A DNA stretch of 64,000 bases from Nephromyces sp. MM_2019 (taxonomy: Eukaryota; Apicomplexa; Aconoidasida; Nephromycida). The notes below the pieces were generated by a model that worked only from the letters and a program-made list of their open reading frames with translations, was not told the DNA's origin and did not search any database. The DNA lies in assembly GCA_015657535.1 (NCBI GenBank), contig JADHZB010001665.1, positions 25,054 through 89,053 of the forward strand. The letters are read 5' to 3'. The position numbers were made by a program, and so were the translations under genes. Below, piece by piece: positions 12,511-27,100 of the stretch. The first letter of the stretch is position 1. Each line of letters begins with the position of its first letter.

Positions 12511-15500
12511 CTACCTGAAAGGCTTAAGCTTCGATTCTTGCCAACTCTCTTCTTTTAGACTATGCAAATAGGCTAATTTTGAAATAAAGATAAATCGATG
12601 CGAAGACGATTACCAAGACCACTGAAGTTGAAAAAAAAGCATTCTATTAGCTTTCTTGCACACACATTCTAAGCCTGCTGGGAAACACACTCTATACGTC
12701 TATTCGTACACGCACCCTAAAAGCATTCTCACACACACACAAACACTCTATAAGCCTATTCACACACAGTCCAGCAAATTTTTTACATTTCACACACACA
12801 GTCTGGATCTAAAGGTTCTTCACCATGCCACACAATTTTCATCAACTTTTTTCTAAATGAAGAATAAACAATAAAAACTAGAAAAAAAACCCTCAAAGAA
12901 CTAAGCAAGTTTTGCACACAATTAGTGCAACCCACCTTTCAATCTCATTCAAGTCTAGCAGCAAACTAAAACGCTATTTACCAGAGCTAGAGAAGCCAAT
13001 TTATGCTTCATAAAGAACAGCTTTTTTCAATAAAACACACAGTTGAGGTCTTTAATGGGTAGTGTGCGTTGTAGTATGGGATACCTAAAACGTAGGAAGC
13101 TAGTGTGCTAGAGAAATATTATACTTACAAAAGATAGATAGAACAGTTCGGTACAAGATTTTCCGATGGTAGGCCTCCATGACTGCTCGGGCCAATGCAT
13201 CTATGGGAAAAGAAAAGAATAGCGATATTTATTGAAGATAAAACAAGTAAAAAGTGTGTGCTAGCAAGCAGAGATTGAAATATAACAAAAATAGAGCATT
13301 TCTCAGGGGGAAGAACAAGGATACACACATATTTTCTGGCTCGACAAGAAGATACACACATTTTCAGGTTTAAACAGGACAAGAATATGTAGATTTTCAG
13401 AATGGCAAACAAAAAAAACACACACATTGTTAGGCCTCAGGTATTATGCTTTTTCCATGCTGCTACTGCCTTTATAACCAGAATGCTACGCATTCACGAA
13501 CATTTGCAGTGATCTCGGGAACTTCATGCACACAGTATAGCCTACGCCTGGCACAAAAATTTAAGCTTTAAGCATATCATCGAAACGGCCAGTAAAGCTT
13601 GAAATCACAGCTAAATTCTTTTCTATGAACCTTAAAGATTCTGAGCTTTCATCGGCTTTACGAGTTGTGAGCTTTACAATGAAAGTTGATGTATCTCTTC
13701 ATCTGCTAAGCATAAGGCTGGAAAACCAGTTTGCAAACACACAGAAAAAACGCCGAATTTTGCAAGCAAATGCTTCTAACCTTCCGAAATGACATCTTTA
13801 ACAAGAGCAGTTCGGGCCTGTAAACACACAAAAAAGCCAATTGCACAGCTCCTTGAAGATGAAAGACCTTAAAATTTCAACTATAAGCAGCGAGTTGAAG
13901 TTTTAAAATATGCCTTCAAGCAGGGAAGATCGCCATGAAGGAGAAATGAGTAGAAACAGCAATTTTTCACCTTTATTCAGAGAATAAATTGAGTTTCCGA
14001 TGAGAAAAAAGCAAAGAGGATGTCTAAATTTCCACCTGCAAACTTAATTTCTGCCTCTTTAAACGCAATTTTCTTACTCGTGTGCATCAGCTGCATTACC
14101 GGGAGCAAAAGTTATTAGCTTTTCAAGGAAAAAACTTAAAAATCTAAAACTGAAATAAAAGGCAAGCAGTGCAAAAAAAGAGTTACAATGAGATCTTAAG
14201 CGAGAGCTGTTTACCTCATTGTATTTTTCAATAAGACCTTTTTCAATCCCAAGCTTATTCAGAGCTGTATCCTGAAGATGTAAATGAAAAAGCACCAAAA
14301 AAACTTGAAAACTCTTATTATTCTGGTTCGCTAAAATTTTGCAAACACTTTGAGAAAGAGTGCAGAAATTGAAGAAATTCGAATGCTCAAAACTTGAAAA
14401 TATCTTTGAAAAAGTCGCGTGAAAAAATGGAATCTGAGGTTTCACCTGGAGAATGAAACACCACCTTCAGAGAAGAAAATGAGGAGGAAGAAAGAGTAAC
14501 AAGAAAACAGAGGAGACGAAGAAACATCAAAGAAATCCTAATCAAGGCAACCAAGAAAAACCTACAATACACCCCGAAGAGACCTACAAAAAACTGACAG
14601 TCTTGCCCCTAATTATCTATGGAATAGCGTCATCAGAAAGCATCAACTAGGCTAACCACCTCACTATTTAAGCAAAGAATCAAAGCAGTAACACAGTGCT
14701 ACAATTTTTCCGGCACCTACTACGGACACACAAAAATCTTCAATTAATTTCAACCTAATAAAGCGCAAAAACAAGCTGTAAAAATTTCTTTTCACAGCGC
14801 AAAAAGACGCTAAAGAGACTACCTGAAAAGAAGCTATAGAAGCAAACTTAATCAGCAAAAGGGCTATTGAAGTCTATAGCCATTTAGAGCTATCATCCTC
14901 AACAAAAAACTCGTCTCAATTTGATGTTTCTTCAAAAACTTTTATCAAAAGCCTATCACATCTCAATTTCAGCCTTTCATAAGCTTTCATTGTAAATTTT
15001 TCTAGTGCTTAGTATCGCAGTAACGGCTTTTGAATAGATGAAAAATAAAACGTCAATACGAAGAAACTGCTGCAATACATTCTCTTCAATTCATCCAAAG
15101 GCAAAAAAAATATTCTACTTTCCATCTTTTTCTGAAAAAACTCTTCCTCTCCTGCCTCTTTAAAGGTTTTGAAAAAGCTTTGAGTGGGTTTAAAGGCTTC
15201 AGAGTATGTACTCTCATTGAGTGAAGGAGACACACATGGAGCGGCTTTAGATGCTACTCGCTGCTTCTTATCCTCTCAAAAGCAAACTTCTTTATGAGCG
15301 AGTAGTTTAATATCATTAAAAGTGCATTAAAAGGCAAAGAATTTGCTTAATTCCATGATTTCGTACATATTATGCTGCAAAATGTAGGGATTCGGAGGAT
15401 TTATAGCTTTTACAACAAACGTCACACAAAAGATGATAAAAATCTCATAAAAATACTACAAAAGATGATAAACACTATTGAATTTAGACACAAAAAGTGA

Positions 15501-18119
15501 AGAGAAGCAGAAGCTGAAGACAAACTCCTTAAAGCCACTTACTGTTAAATTCAGGAAGGCCTTATCAACCATATGATGGCCCCGATTATACAAGCTTATA
15601 GCGAAAGAAACATCAATTCCATAGCGTTCACAAAATTTGTAAATTTCTAAAGAAAAAAGGGCAAACTTATCTTCTCTAGCACACACATACAATGTAATAT
15701 CCTGAAAAAAAAGTATAGGTTCGCTTAAAGTCGTGAACTTGTTATCAGAAAGGTGCAGCACCACAACGTGAAAAATTGCGCACAAATTTGGGTATGTGGG
15801 TGTGCTCGTGTGTGCGTGATAGTATGAAGAGGTTGGGGTATGTGTGGGTGCGTGCTGAAGACTATATCTATCTAATAAAAGAGTAAAGAAAACTATAAAG
15901 ACGTTAATCCATCAAATGATATCGTGAGATATAGTAAACAAGTCGAGAGACGCCAATAACACACTAATAAAGAAAAAAATAAAGTTTACAGAAATTCATC
16001 ACGTTCCTTCAAATACCTTCATATTTCGGAAAAAAGCTTATTTGAAATGCTATTTTATCCATTGTACTATCTACTTGTTCTTTCCGACTTAAAGCGATCA
16101 AAGCACACGCAACATACAGACACACAATTTACAAGCAAGTACTCCAAGCACACGCAACACACAAAAAAATTCCCAACGTAACACACACTATCAGTGTGCA
16201 GTTCAAAACAGAGCACAATAAATATATTCCACAGCAGAATTTCGCTAAGGTTCAACTTATCTTCACACGTTTCTTCACAAATCCACATTTTGCAACTAAA
16301 ATACCTCATTTTCAGTCACTTCTTCATAAAAACCAACATTTTACGCATTCCAAAACATACTCTATCGGCTTGAAGATCCATCATGTATATCTAGTTTATA
16401 TCTACTTCTATATAATACAAAAAGCTACCAGCTACGTAAAAATCCTCCAGTTTTCTTACTAAACCCTGCAACTACTCCTCTGGAAGTATGCTTCTGGAAG
16501 ATGATTTTCTTCTTTAATTTGATGCTTCATGGGTACACATATCGAAAAGCAGAAAATCTTCAAAGCACACCAGAAATCAAAAACAACACACACAGAATCT
16601 CTATTTCTATAAAAAACATAGAATCTCGCTTTTTTTTCCTTTTTTTACACACAAAAGATGAAGATATGAACCTAGAAACTCTAAATCCACAAATCCTCTC
16701 GACAAGCTGATTGTAGCCTCCTTGGAACAATCGCTACACTACACTCTTCTTCGAGCACTATACTATAGCAAAAAGACTTAAATCCTCGTTACTTACCAGT
16801 ACTATTGATTTCCTTCATCAACATTTCCCTCTTTCTTGTCTCTTGGTGCTGCAAAAAAAAGTAGGTGGAAGCCGTGTGTCTGCATTAAAGCAAAAGGCAG
16901 AGCGAGTCTACTACAGAGATCCTTAAAATTTATGAGATTTTACACTGGCACAAAGGTAGAAATGAGCAGAGTTTATTATACCTAGAAACCTATACCTAAA
17001 ATACTTTTTAAAAAAGCAAAAAAGACAAACTGTTTTTCAAGAAACAAGAGAATCTTCACTAAACTGCAGAAAAAATGTAATTAAACCTTTTCAAGCAAAA
17101 TATCGACCAGTTATCATTACTTTCCAATAAATCACCAAAAGAAGGGAAAGTTCTATTATATAAAGTAAATGATACTAGGAGGAGGCGAAAAGAGCTTTCA
17201 GCGGAAAAATTAAAAAAAAATTTGAGCCGAAATGCATTGATTGCTGATGTATATACACATAAGCATATCTGGTGTACATACACAGATACATACCTATTTA
17301 TACCAACACCATAGCTAATATGCATATATAGAAATACACCAATCCACACACAATGTTATCTGACGTATATACACAGATATATAAGGATCTATAGAGAGTA
17401 GCTGCTGCATATAAAAAAGAAATATACCCATCCACACACAATGTTATCTGATATATATACGCAGAAATACGCCCATCAACACACAATGATAGCTGATCTC
17501 TGTACATACACTGGCATGATAGCTGATCCATGCCTATATACATCAACAAGGATGGATTGAAGCTACCCAACAAGCTGAGGAATGAAAACTGAGAAAAATC
17601 GGAAGAGAATTTTCATCACATATATATGAGGCTTCCACATATTCTACAGGCTTAAGCTTCTGAATGATGCAGCTTTGTGAGAAAAATTGGAAAGCACACA
17701 CAATCTTAATTAGAAGCAGTAAAATTTATGAACTCACTTCATGCCTTCGTTTCCTCTCTAATGCGATGTCCTATAAGAAGAAAAAAAAAGTTCAAAAATC
17801 CAGAAAATCTACTACAAAAAATTTGGCTAAATTAGCATTAAGCCCATCAGCAACGCACACACGATCTACTAGATACAAAACGATGATTTCCTATAAAAAT
17901 GCCGGAATCTATAACTATACGGGCTGAAGCTTAGATAATATGAAAACATTTATAGATGAATGTGTGGGGATATCTTAGCACACACAAAAATGCACACACA
18001 AAAAAAGTATAAAAACGCCCAAAAATTCACTTAGGAATCCACCCAACCGCGCATCCACACACCCATTAATAACCTCACGTACACAGACACCCATTCACCC
18101 ACACACACAGGTTCACACA

Positions 18120-18150
<31 letters not shown>

Positions 18151-21100
18151 CCACTCACCCACACCCACACACACACACACACACGAGTTCTATAATGCAT
18201 TAGAAAACTCAGAATTCATTCAAAATGTGAAATAGCGTGCTCCCAGACACAAGACCTTACTTATTGAAGAAAAACATCAACTCAGACACACGCACACACA
18301 CGAAATCAGCAGATTCCTGCCATGAAAGCAGGGTATAACTACTAATTGCTAAATCAACTAGAATTTTCTAGAGAAATCACCTGCTCATGCTTCGCTTCCA
18401 AAGCTAGAAAAGCTTCTGGGGTCATACCTGACAGTAGGAGAGCGAAGTAAGTACAAATTCAACGCTATAAGTATAATAGTTAACCAATACAGACAAATAT
18501 ATTCCAGTTGTTACACCACACTAAGAAAGCAGCAACACAACCAAGCAAACCATACGATTAAAAAAAACCACGTATTGGTTTTCTAATCAAAAAAAAAGTT
18601 TGAAGTCCACGTAAACAGGTCTTTGCGTGTGTGCTTCCTAGCTTTTCACCACTTTGAGCCGTCAGCACACAAAATATTGCTTCTTCTACTGCTTTTTCCT
18701 GCTTTGCTTTTACCCAGAAAAACGTATAAAACTATGCACACACTACCTTCTGACTCCAAAAAAGTATAAACTGCTAAAGTCGCATATTTTCTTGAAAAAA
18801 AATGCCGTAAATTCCCAATAAAAAACATCAAAAAAACAAGGAAAACTACAAAAAAGCTTTTTTTTGAATATATAAAGAGCTTAGCCATCCCATTTATATT
18901 ACTCTCAGGAGAAGCATTATTATCAATTGCAGCTTCCAAGTGCATGGCAACCACAGGAATACCACATGCATGTAGCCTCCTCTACTCTATTAAAATTGCA
19001 CATCTTTAAGCTTAAAAATGGAAAAAATATGTTAAACCAGCTGAATTTGCTGAATCCATCTTCAAGCCATATTCCCTCAAAAGGTTATAATGAGGCCTCA
19101 GATTTGCCTGCAAAAAAGCTAATTTATAGGCATAGATCTAACAAAACGAGAGAATCTGTTTGATGAAGGCGGAGAAAAACTTTCCAGTAGATCACCAAAT
19201 AACACGCAAGAAAACCTACAGATCAACGCATCGAATGAGTAAAATTCACCCAATCAAAACTCTTGCTATAAGCACGAAGAAGAAGAGCACAACAAATACA
19301 CGATTTTAAGGAACCACACACACCTTTTGGGCTGCTAAATGCAGCGGAGTATTTCCTTCTTCATCCTCCACATTTAGATCGCGCAAATCATCGGCGAGGA
19401 ATGCAGGACTCACATGCTTTATCAATATAGCTGTTACAGTAAGCAGATCTTGCTGCACTGATAAATGCCTAGAAAAAACGTGTATAAATTTTTTTTAATC
19501 GAGTTTTCTTTGCTTTCACGACTTGAACTTGTTACCTTAGGAGAACTTATAAAAAAAGCTATCAGGAATCAATCACTCCCCACAACCCTCGAAAACCCCC
19601 CAATGACCCCCCTACCACCCCTCGTAAACCCTATCCCCATCATCCCACATCGCTCCGCGTAACCTCTACCCCCATCACCCCCCAATACCCCGCGTAACCC
19701 CCACCATCACCCCCCACAATCCTCAATATCTCCACCACTTACAGTACCCTCCACGGCCTTCAATATCTCCATCACCTACAGCAAACACCAACAATCCCCA
19801 TCACCCCCAATACTACTTACAAGGGTAGCTTTTTGTGACAATCTCGGATCCATAGGTTGGCCCCTTTATTAATTAGCAACACACTTGCTTCATGACCTCG
19901 AGCATATAGGGCCGCATGTAGAGGAGTCTCTGTATGTACAATAATAGCAAAATACACACAGATAAAATTCATGCATTTTAGCCTCATTTTAAATCCTTCA
20001 AAAAAAAAGCCACGTTAAAAACCAGAAGCTACAGGTTTGCTCCGAGAATCGCGGAAACACTAGCAATTTTCCTCTTTTTAAGAGGAAAATGAAACATCCT
20101 TGGCAGCCTATAAACTCTAGAAATTGAAAATGCCAGCATCGATATCATAGCAAAGCTTGAACATCACAATAAAAAATGAAGATATCGCAGCAAAAAACAG
20201 TGAGCCTTTGAGTTGCCAGAAAACTAGCGACTCCCGTTAGAAATTCCTACAAGACAAGCACAAAGATAAGCATTAGCCTGATCAGATACTCATTTATCAT
20301 TTTATCAGCTAAGACACAGAAAATCAGCAAAAACAAATATTTCTTCACTACAAATTCGGTCTTTTCACTGCAACAAAAAGCTTTTCTTTGCTGCAAATTC
20401 AGTCTCTTCACTACAAATTCGGTCTTTTCACTGCAANNNNNNNNNNNNNNNNNNNNNNNNNNNNNNNNNNNNNNNNNNNNNNNNNNNNNNNNNNNNNNNN
20501 NNNNNNNNNNNNNNNNNNNNNNNNNNNNNNNNNNNNNNNNNNNNNNNNNNNNNNNNNNNNNNNNNNNNNNNNNNNNNNNAAATTCAGTCTCTTCACTACA
20601 AATTCGGTCTTTTTTTTCAAAATACTTCTAAACATTCCAAGAATCTTGATAAGATAAGATATTACGGTATGTGAACCTACAAGAAACACACCAAAAAGGC
20701 CTAAGAAAAAGTTTTCAGAAGATTCTCCGACACACAGGTTTGAGATCATGATTAGCGAAATAAGAGAATGGTTTCAATCGCTGCTTCGCTCTAAATTTAA
20801 CTGAAAACTCGAGATTACTGCATTTAGTGTAGGGAGTAAAACGCGATTTCTTGAGCTATAAACACAGAAAAAGAGGAAGAAAACACAATATATACTGATA
20901 GCACGATTAAAGAAAACCCTAGTGTTTTTTTATTCCTACTAAATGAAATAAACTTAGCGATACCAGCAAACGCGCTTATTAGCTGATTTTTGCTACATTA
21001 GTAACGCGACACACACGCTTTTCGCCTGCTTCGAGACACAAAACACACACTGCTGAAAAAGCTAGCCGGTTAAACACACCCGTTCTAAAATGTAATAAAA

Positions 21101-24100
21101 ACAAAAAAAATACCGATTTCTCCCTTTAATCCATCATAAGCCCAAACTTGGGAAAAATCTGCCTGCTTTTGCAGATGTGCTACAGCCTTAGCATTTGCTT
21201 TTTATTTAATATTTTTTTTGGGAAAAAATCTCTTCTATTAAAGATTTTCTACAGTAGTTGCCTGTGTGTGTGTGTGTGTGTGCTGTTTGACCACCTTCTT
21301 TACAAAAAGAAACATCGTCTAAAAGCAAAAATGATACAAAAAAAGCATGTATTTCCATCTTTAGCAAAGTAAAAATGAGAGAGAAACTATTCTTCTTCTT
21401 CTTCTTATTCTTCAATTACTGAGCTTTTTGGAACCAATTGATTCGAGAGTTTCAATGAAAAAACAAAATCGACTGCAGATGAAATTTGGTGGCATAACAT
21501 TGTTTGCTGTCAAAAACAATAATGCACACACACACAGAGTAGCAGAAAAGAAGACGACGTCGTTGTGTGCGTAGGTTTTAAGCAGAAATTCATAGGAATT
21601 TGATATGATGATTAAGCGGGTTTCTCTGTATAAAATAAATAAAGAAAAAATTCTTACCTAGGTTATGGTTTAAAGCATCAATATCCGCACCATGTGATAA
21701 GAGGCAGCCTAACTGAGTTTCATTGTTTTCGGCTTGAAAGCAAAACACAGGATACAAAGTAGTAATCAAATAAAAATTGAATTCCCTCTGTAGATTTAGA
21801 GCTAAAAGTACTTAAAATCTCATGAAAAAGAGCGATAACGAAGGCAAAATTCACTTTTATGCATCAAAATGGAATATTAGCAAATTCCAAATGATTAGAG
21901 AAATTTCCATAGCAACCAAAAATATCTTATTTTCAAGAAAAACACACAATAAAACTCTATTCATGTCGAGAGAGAGCCAATTTTCACCACAGCAAAGCCT
22001 CCGTCAGGAGTAAATCTACCAAAAATGTAGCCAATCGTCTTCAAAAAAGCAGTTTTTCTAGCATCAGTAACTTTGAAGGTTAATACTACTTACAACGAGT
22101 TTCAAGAGGCAATCACTCCCAAAGTACTATTGACTTGGTACAATGCAATCAATCACTCTTTTAAAAATCTTATTCAATTTCACAAGCATCTAGGACTAGA
22201 TAGTTTTATAGGCGCATTTTATCTACAGTTTTCAGAGAAAAACTTACAATAAAAATATCTGCAACATTTTGCGTTAAAGCTCGCTAAAAATTATAAAGAG
22301 GCAACTCATGAGCAAAGAAATACGAAAATCAACCACTCTGGTGCTAACGAAACTGCCTCTATATGCACCTCTTAAATTCAGCCATAATCAGAGATGTGCT
22401 GAATATTACAGAGGATATCGCTTTTTGTGCAAAAAAGCAGCAGAAATACTAAATACTACCTGCGAAGAAGAGGGTGAAGAAGCACAAACAAAAAAAAGGG
22501 TAAAGACCAACGCTATTTGGTGCAATATCCTACGCATTTTATTAAAGCAGAGGCACTACAAAGTATGGCATTAGAGAAGGCAGGAGTGCTTGAGGAAATA
22601 TGAAACAAAATGCTATGAAATTGAAGACTAATCTTTTACGTTAATAAAAAAAATCAAGCTGTGAAGATATAAGGAAGTCATCACTTTATACATGATGAAA
22701 TTTGACGAAAAAATCAATTTTTTCAACATTCTCAAGCTGAAAAGAAGTTCTAACCTCTGTTTCTTTTAAAATAACTTTTTTTAAAGTTTTTATTGCTTTC
22801 TTTGAAAACTATGCAGACTACCTTTTTTAATGAAAGTGTACTTCTTTATCAAAAGCTGTATTTTATCGTGTGAAACAGCACGAAACATCTGGAGTAAAGA
22901 GAAGAAAAACAGCTGCACTCTGATCCAAACATATCTTTCAACCAAACCCTGCCCGATATAAATAAAAGCCATGGAAGAAGCAACTGCCAATATTTTGAAG
23001 ACGAGGAAAGCAACTCACATGCCGCAATGTGAGCTGGCTGCAGAGCAAACAAATACAGTTTTTTATGATAAAATGAAGAGGACACTGCGCAGTATCTTTC
23101 AAATTCTGTGGCAATCAAAAAATTTTGCAAAAAATCGTTTTTCTCATCTAAAAACGGCAACGTTAAATCTCTGGAAATATTGGCAGATTGCGGCTCAAAG
23201 ATGAAATAGAAGAAGAAGCGGGCAAAAACTATAAATTAGGCCAAATTTCGGATGAAAATTGAAAAATTTACAAACTTTTATGGCATGTGAAGTGGAAGAT
23301 TCTTTTTTTAAATAAGAATACTATTTGGTTGGGAGGTCGGGAGGTTGGGCCGTTGGGATTGAAGGGATGAGGGTTTGGGGATGGAGTTTTTTTTAAGAAG
23401 AAAAGATCATTACTGAAAATAACTGCAACAAAATTCACATAAAAACTACGCTAAAACACATTTAAATATTCCTTTAGTTTAGCTATAGCGCGCAAAGGGT
23501 ATAACCCTTTCAAAAAGCAGAAACAAAGCAATAAAATACACTTTCTGAGGGAAATTTAGCTGAAAAACCCAGAATTTTTGTAGGAAAAAGTATTTGCAAA
23601 TGACGCAATCATCTTCTAAAGCTTTATATTAGAGATTTATGAAATAGTTCGTTTTTTAAGGAAATCGTAAAAGCCTTTTTTAATGTATATTTTTGCTATT
23701 GTAACTTCATAATAGTGAAGCATACCGACCGGTTGTTACTCGAGAGAAGAAAGCACGCAAAAACTAAACCTCCCCCACGAACTTAATATAAGCACACACA
23801 CAAAGCTAAATAGCGCATAAATCTATCTTGGAGTAAGACTAGCTACCTCAAAAGGATCCATATATATCGCTGGCTTTGAAGAATATGCGTATCATTTAAA
23901 TGATGAAAAAAAAAAGTTTCAAGCAGATGAACCGCAGTGTATATACACCGTCAAATATCATAATGATTCACTGCATGAACACGAAATCAAATATTCAGCA
24001 CACAAATTTATCAGGTGTTCACCACATGACTAGAGGTTTAAAGGCTCACCGTATTTCCATGTATATCCCTTGCATTCACATCGCAGTCCTTATGCCTTAA

Positions 24101-27100
24101 AACTGTGCAAGAAGGGCACACAACAAACAAGAAAAACTGCTTGGTGAATAAAACCAAACTGGGGTAGTATGTTTTCAGCTGCACACACAGCAGTAAATAG
24201 CAGCACACAATTGGAAGATACTTCTCTAATCAAAAAACGGCTAGGAATCAGACAAAAACCAAATTTCACCAAAAATGTGTGGTGTTGTAGTGAGTTGCGA
24301 ATTTATCTGCTATAAAAAGCGAAATTATAGTACCAATTTCCATGAAAATAGTATATTTGATGCAACGGTTAATCCCAAAATCTACAAACTTGATGTGCTT
24401 TTTCAGCGAATGCGTGTGTAGATATTACATATTCAAGGACCCAATTTTATTATAAAAATTCAACGAAATCCTCATTTTTTGCTGTATTGGAAGAAAAATA
24501 AACCAGAAGCCGACTTTTTCACATAATAAAGGCATTCTTTGCAACAAAATATCATCAGGAAATTGTGTGTGCAAACTCACTCCCATGAAGGAGAAATCTC
24601 TCACTTTAGAGAGTCACTTCAATCATCAAAGCTTTATTACACTGGCTAAAGTGTGACCATACAAACCACATATTCAGATGTGCGTGCATTGCATAAAATA
24701 ATTATCATATAATGAAGCCACTTAAATAAGCTTGAGGAGGCTAAAATCCAGCCAAAAACAGGGAATTAAAGACCCTAAAGCAGAGCTCTTTTGCAAGATT
24801 TCTCAACGAATTTTTAGGGAAAGTTTATAGCATTAAAAACAGGAAAATGATCGAGCAAATCAAATTCGAAAAATCCTACGTAAAATCGTCAAATCCACGG
24901 TAGAATGCCCTCCTTGAACAGCATAAAATATCGGTGTATATCCATCGCTTCCTCCCTGCAAAAAAAGGGAAAACGAACAAGCCAGTAACATAGAGACTAA
25001 TTCAAAGTTGATTAGCGAATAAAAAGGAGAAGACGCAGGCAACTTTTCCCTAATCAAGTGAAACATGTTTCGGGAATTTTTAAAACCTTTTTCTTCAAAT
25101 CATCATTTTTTTAATCACTCTGAAAAATCATAATTTTAAGAAAAATTTTCAAAAAATTGTGTGCGTATGTGTGTGGGTATAGGTTTGTCAATATGCATGT
25201 ACCGTGTGTAAACCTGCATGTTCTGTGTGTGTGTCAACCTTTATATGCTGTGTTTGTGTATCTGCTAACCTGTATTTGTGTTGTTGAGAGGAAAATCTAA
25301 ATAATTTCAACATATTGAAAATAAGCCGAAAATCCTATAATCTCAAAGCAGCACACTCCGTTGAAATATTAGCAATAATCCAAACTATTCCAGAGCAAGG
25401 AGGATTAGCAGGAAAACTTACACACATGCTACCCCCATGAATTGTAACTAGTTTACATATAGCTTTACTGCAAGAAGCTCATCAAGTACTCAATAGCAAA
25501 GCTAGCAAGCCATGACTAGACGAGACTACGGAAAAGGCAGCGAAAGGTACAAAATATGAATGAGAAAAGGCAATTATATCTAAAGGGTGATTAAAGAAAC
25601 CTTAAAATATGAGACAGTCCTTGTTTTTGAACAAATTATAAAATAGTATAAATGTCTGCATCATCGTGGAGTAGAAACTACAGGCGATGGAGTAAAAAGG
25701 AGAAAAAATTAAAAAAAAAAATCTAGTCAGCATATATAGAGAGAACTACTCCAAATGCAGTGTTGGATAATATCCCCCCTCCTCATAAAGAGAGAAATTT
25801 CGAAAGCTTTTCGTGTTTTTATCATAGAATTAATGTGGATAAGCAAACTTTGATAATATCCTCCCTCATAAAATAATGAAATTTCGAACGCTTTTAACGC
25901 TTTCATCATAGAATTAATGTGGATAATTAAAAGTCAAAGCTGCACTAAAAACAAAGCGATAAACAGGAGTATAAAAGCAAGCATCTCAAAATTTTGGAGT
26001 AGGAGGGTTTACCACGGCAAGGAAAAGCGCATGAATCATTGTACGAAACTTTTACAGTTTAAAAAATAAATAAAAATCAAAGGATTTCTAGTAAAACGAT
26101 ACTATCAGTTCCAGCGAATTCCTCCACAGCAACGATGAATCAGATCATACACAGTATTTTTTGGAAATAAAACAAAAAAAACGTCTAGCGAGCGGCATAT
26201 CTAAAAGAGCAGGCATAAAAAATATACTACCTCTTCGAATCTACATCTGAAGAAATTAAAAGAAAAAGCAGCTCTTCACCTGAGGGATATTAGGGTCTAT
26301 ACCATCCAACTGCAAAAGCAGATTTGCGATATCTTTAAAGCCATAAAAACAAGCCAAATGTAAAGCAGAAGCTGCAAAATACAAGGTAACCGGCAATAAA
26401 CTTTTTAAAACTTGCAGATTGGTGACGCACTCATACATACAAATAGCTTGCGGCTTGACGGTAGGTTTAAAGTTTTTTTCCGACAATTGAATGCGAAAAT
26501 CCTTCCTAAATGGTCTGTGTCTTCAACGAAAATAAAGAAAAAAAAGACGATTAAAGTCTTTCATAATTCTACCAAAAAGTTGAGGATAATTTAAAAAAAG
26601 TCTTCAATAACTCCACCCAAAAGGTCTGTTTATAATGCTCTCGGCTAAACACCATTCGCAGTATACCGGAAAAATAAAATTAATGCTCTACTCTATCATA
26701 GTTTTCACAATCAGCGTTATTGTAAGAAAAATCTTTGCCTCAGTGTACATATATGAATTGAGACCTGGGGATGACGGTTAACAATTCAACGCATTGTCAG
26801 GTAGAGGAAATCTCAAAATAAAATTTCAGATTTTGTAGTTAAAAACATAAGGAAGAAGAGGAAAGCAATCATGTTGAATTTGAAAACTAAAAAAAACAAT
26901 ACTTTCCGGGTTAAACCACTTTTCTAATATATATTGAAAGTAAGTCCAAAAAAAAGCTATTAAGCTGCCCGTAAGCTTCCTGGAATGTACCTTTCCGCAG
27001 CTCCTTACAATCGCTTAGAGTATTCAATTCCTTGCCATTTTCAACACCTAAAATGAGCTTTTCTAAGTTATCACAAGAATTCTTTCTTATTGCCTTAAAA

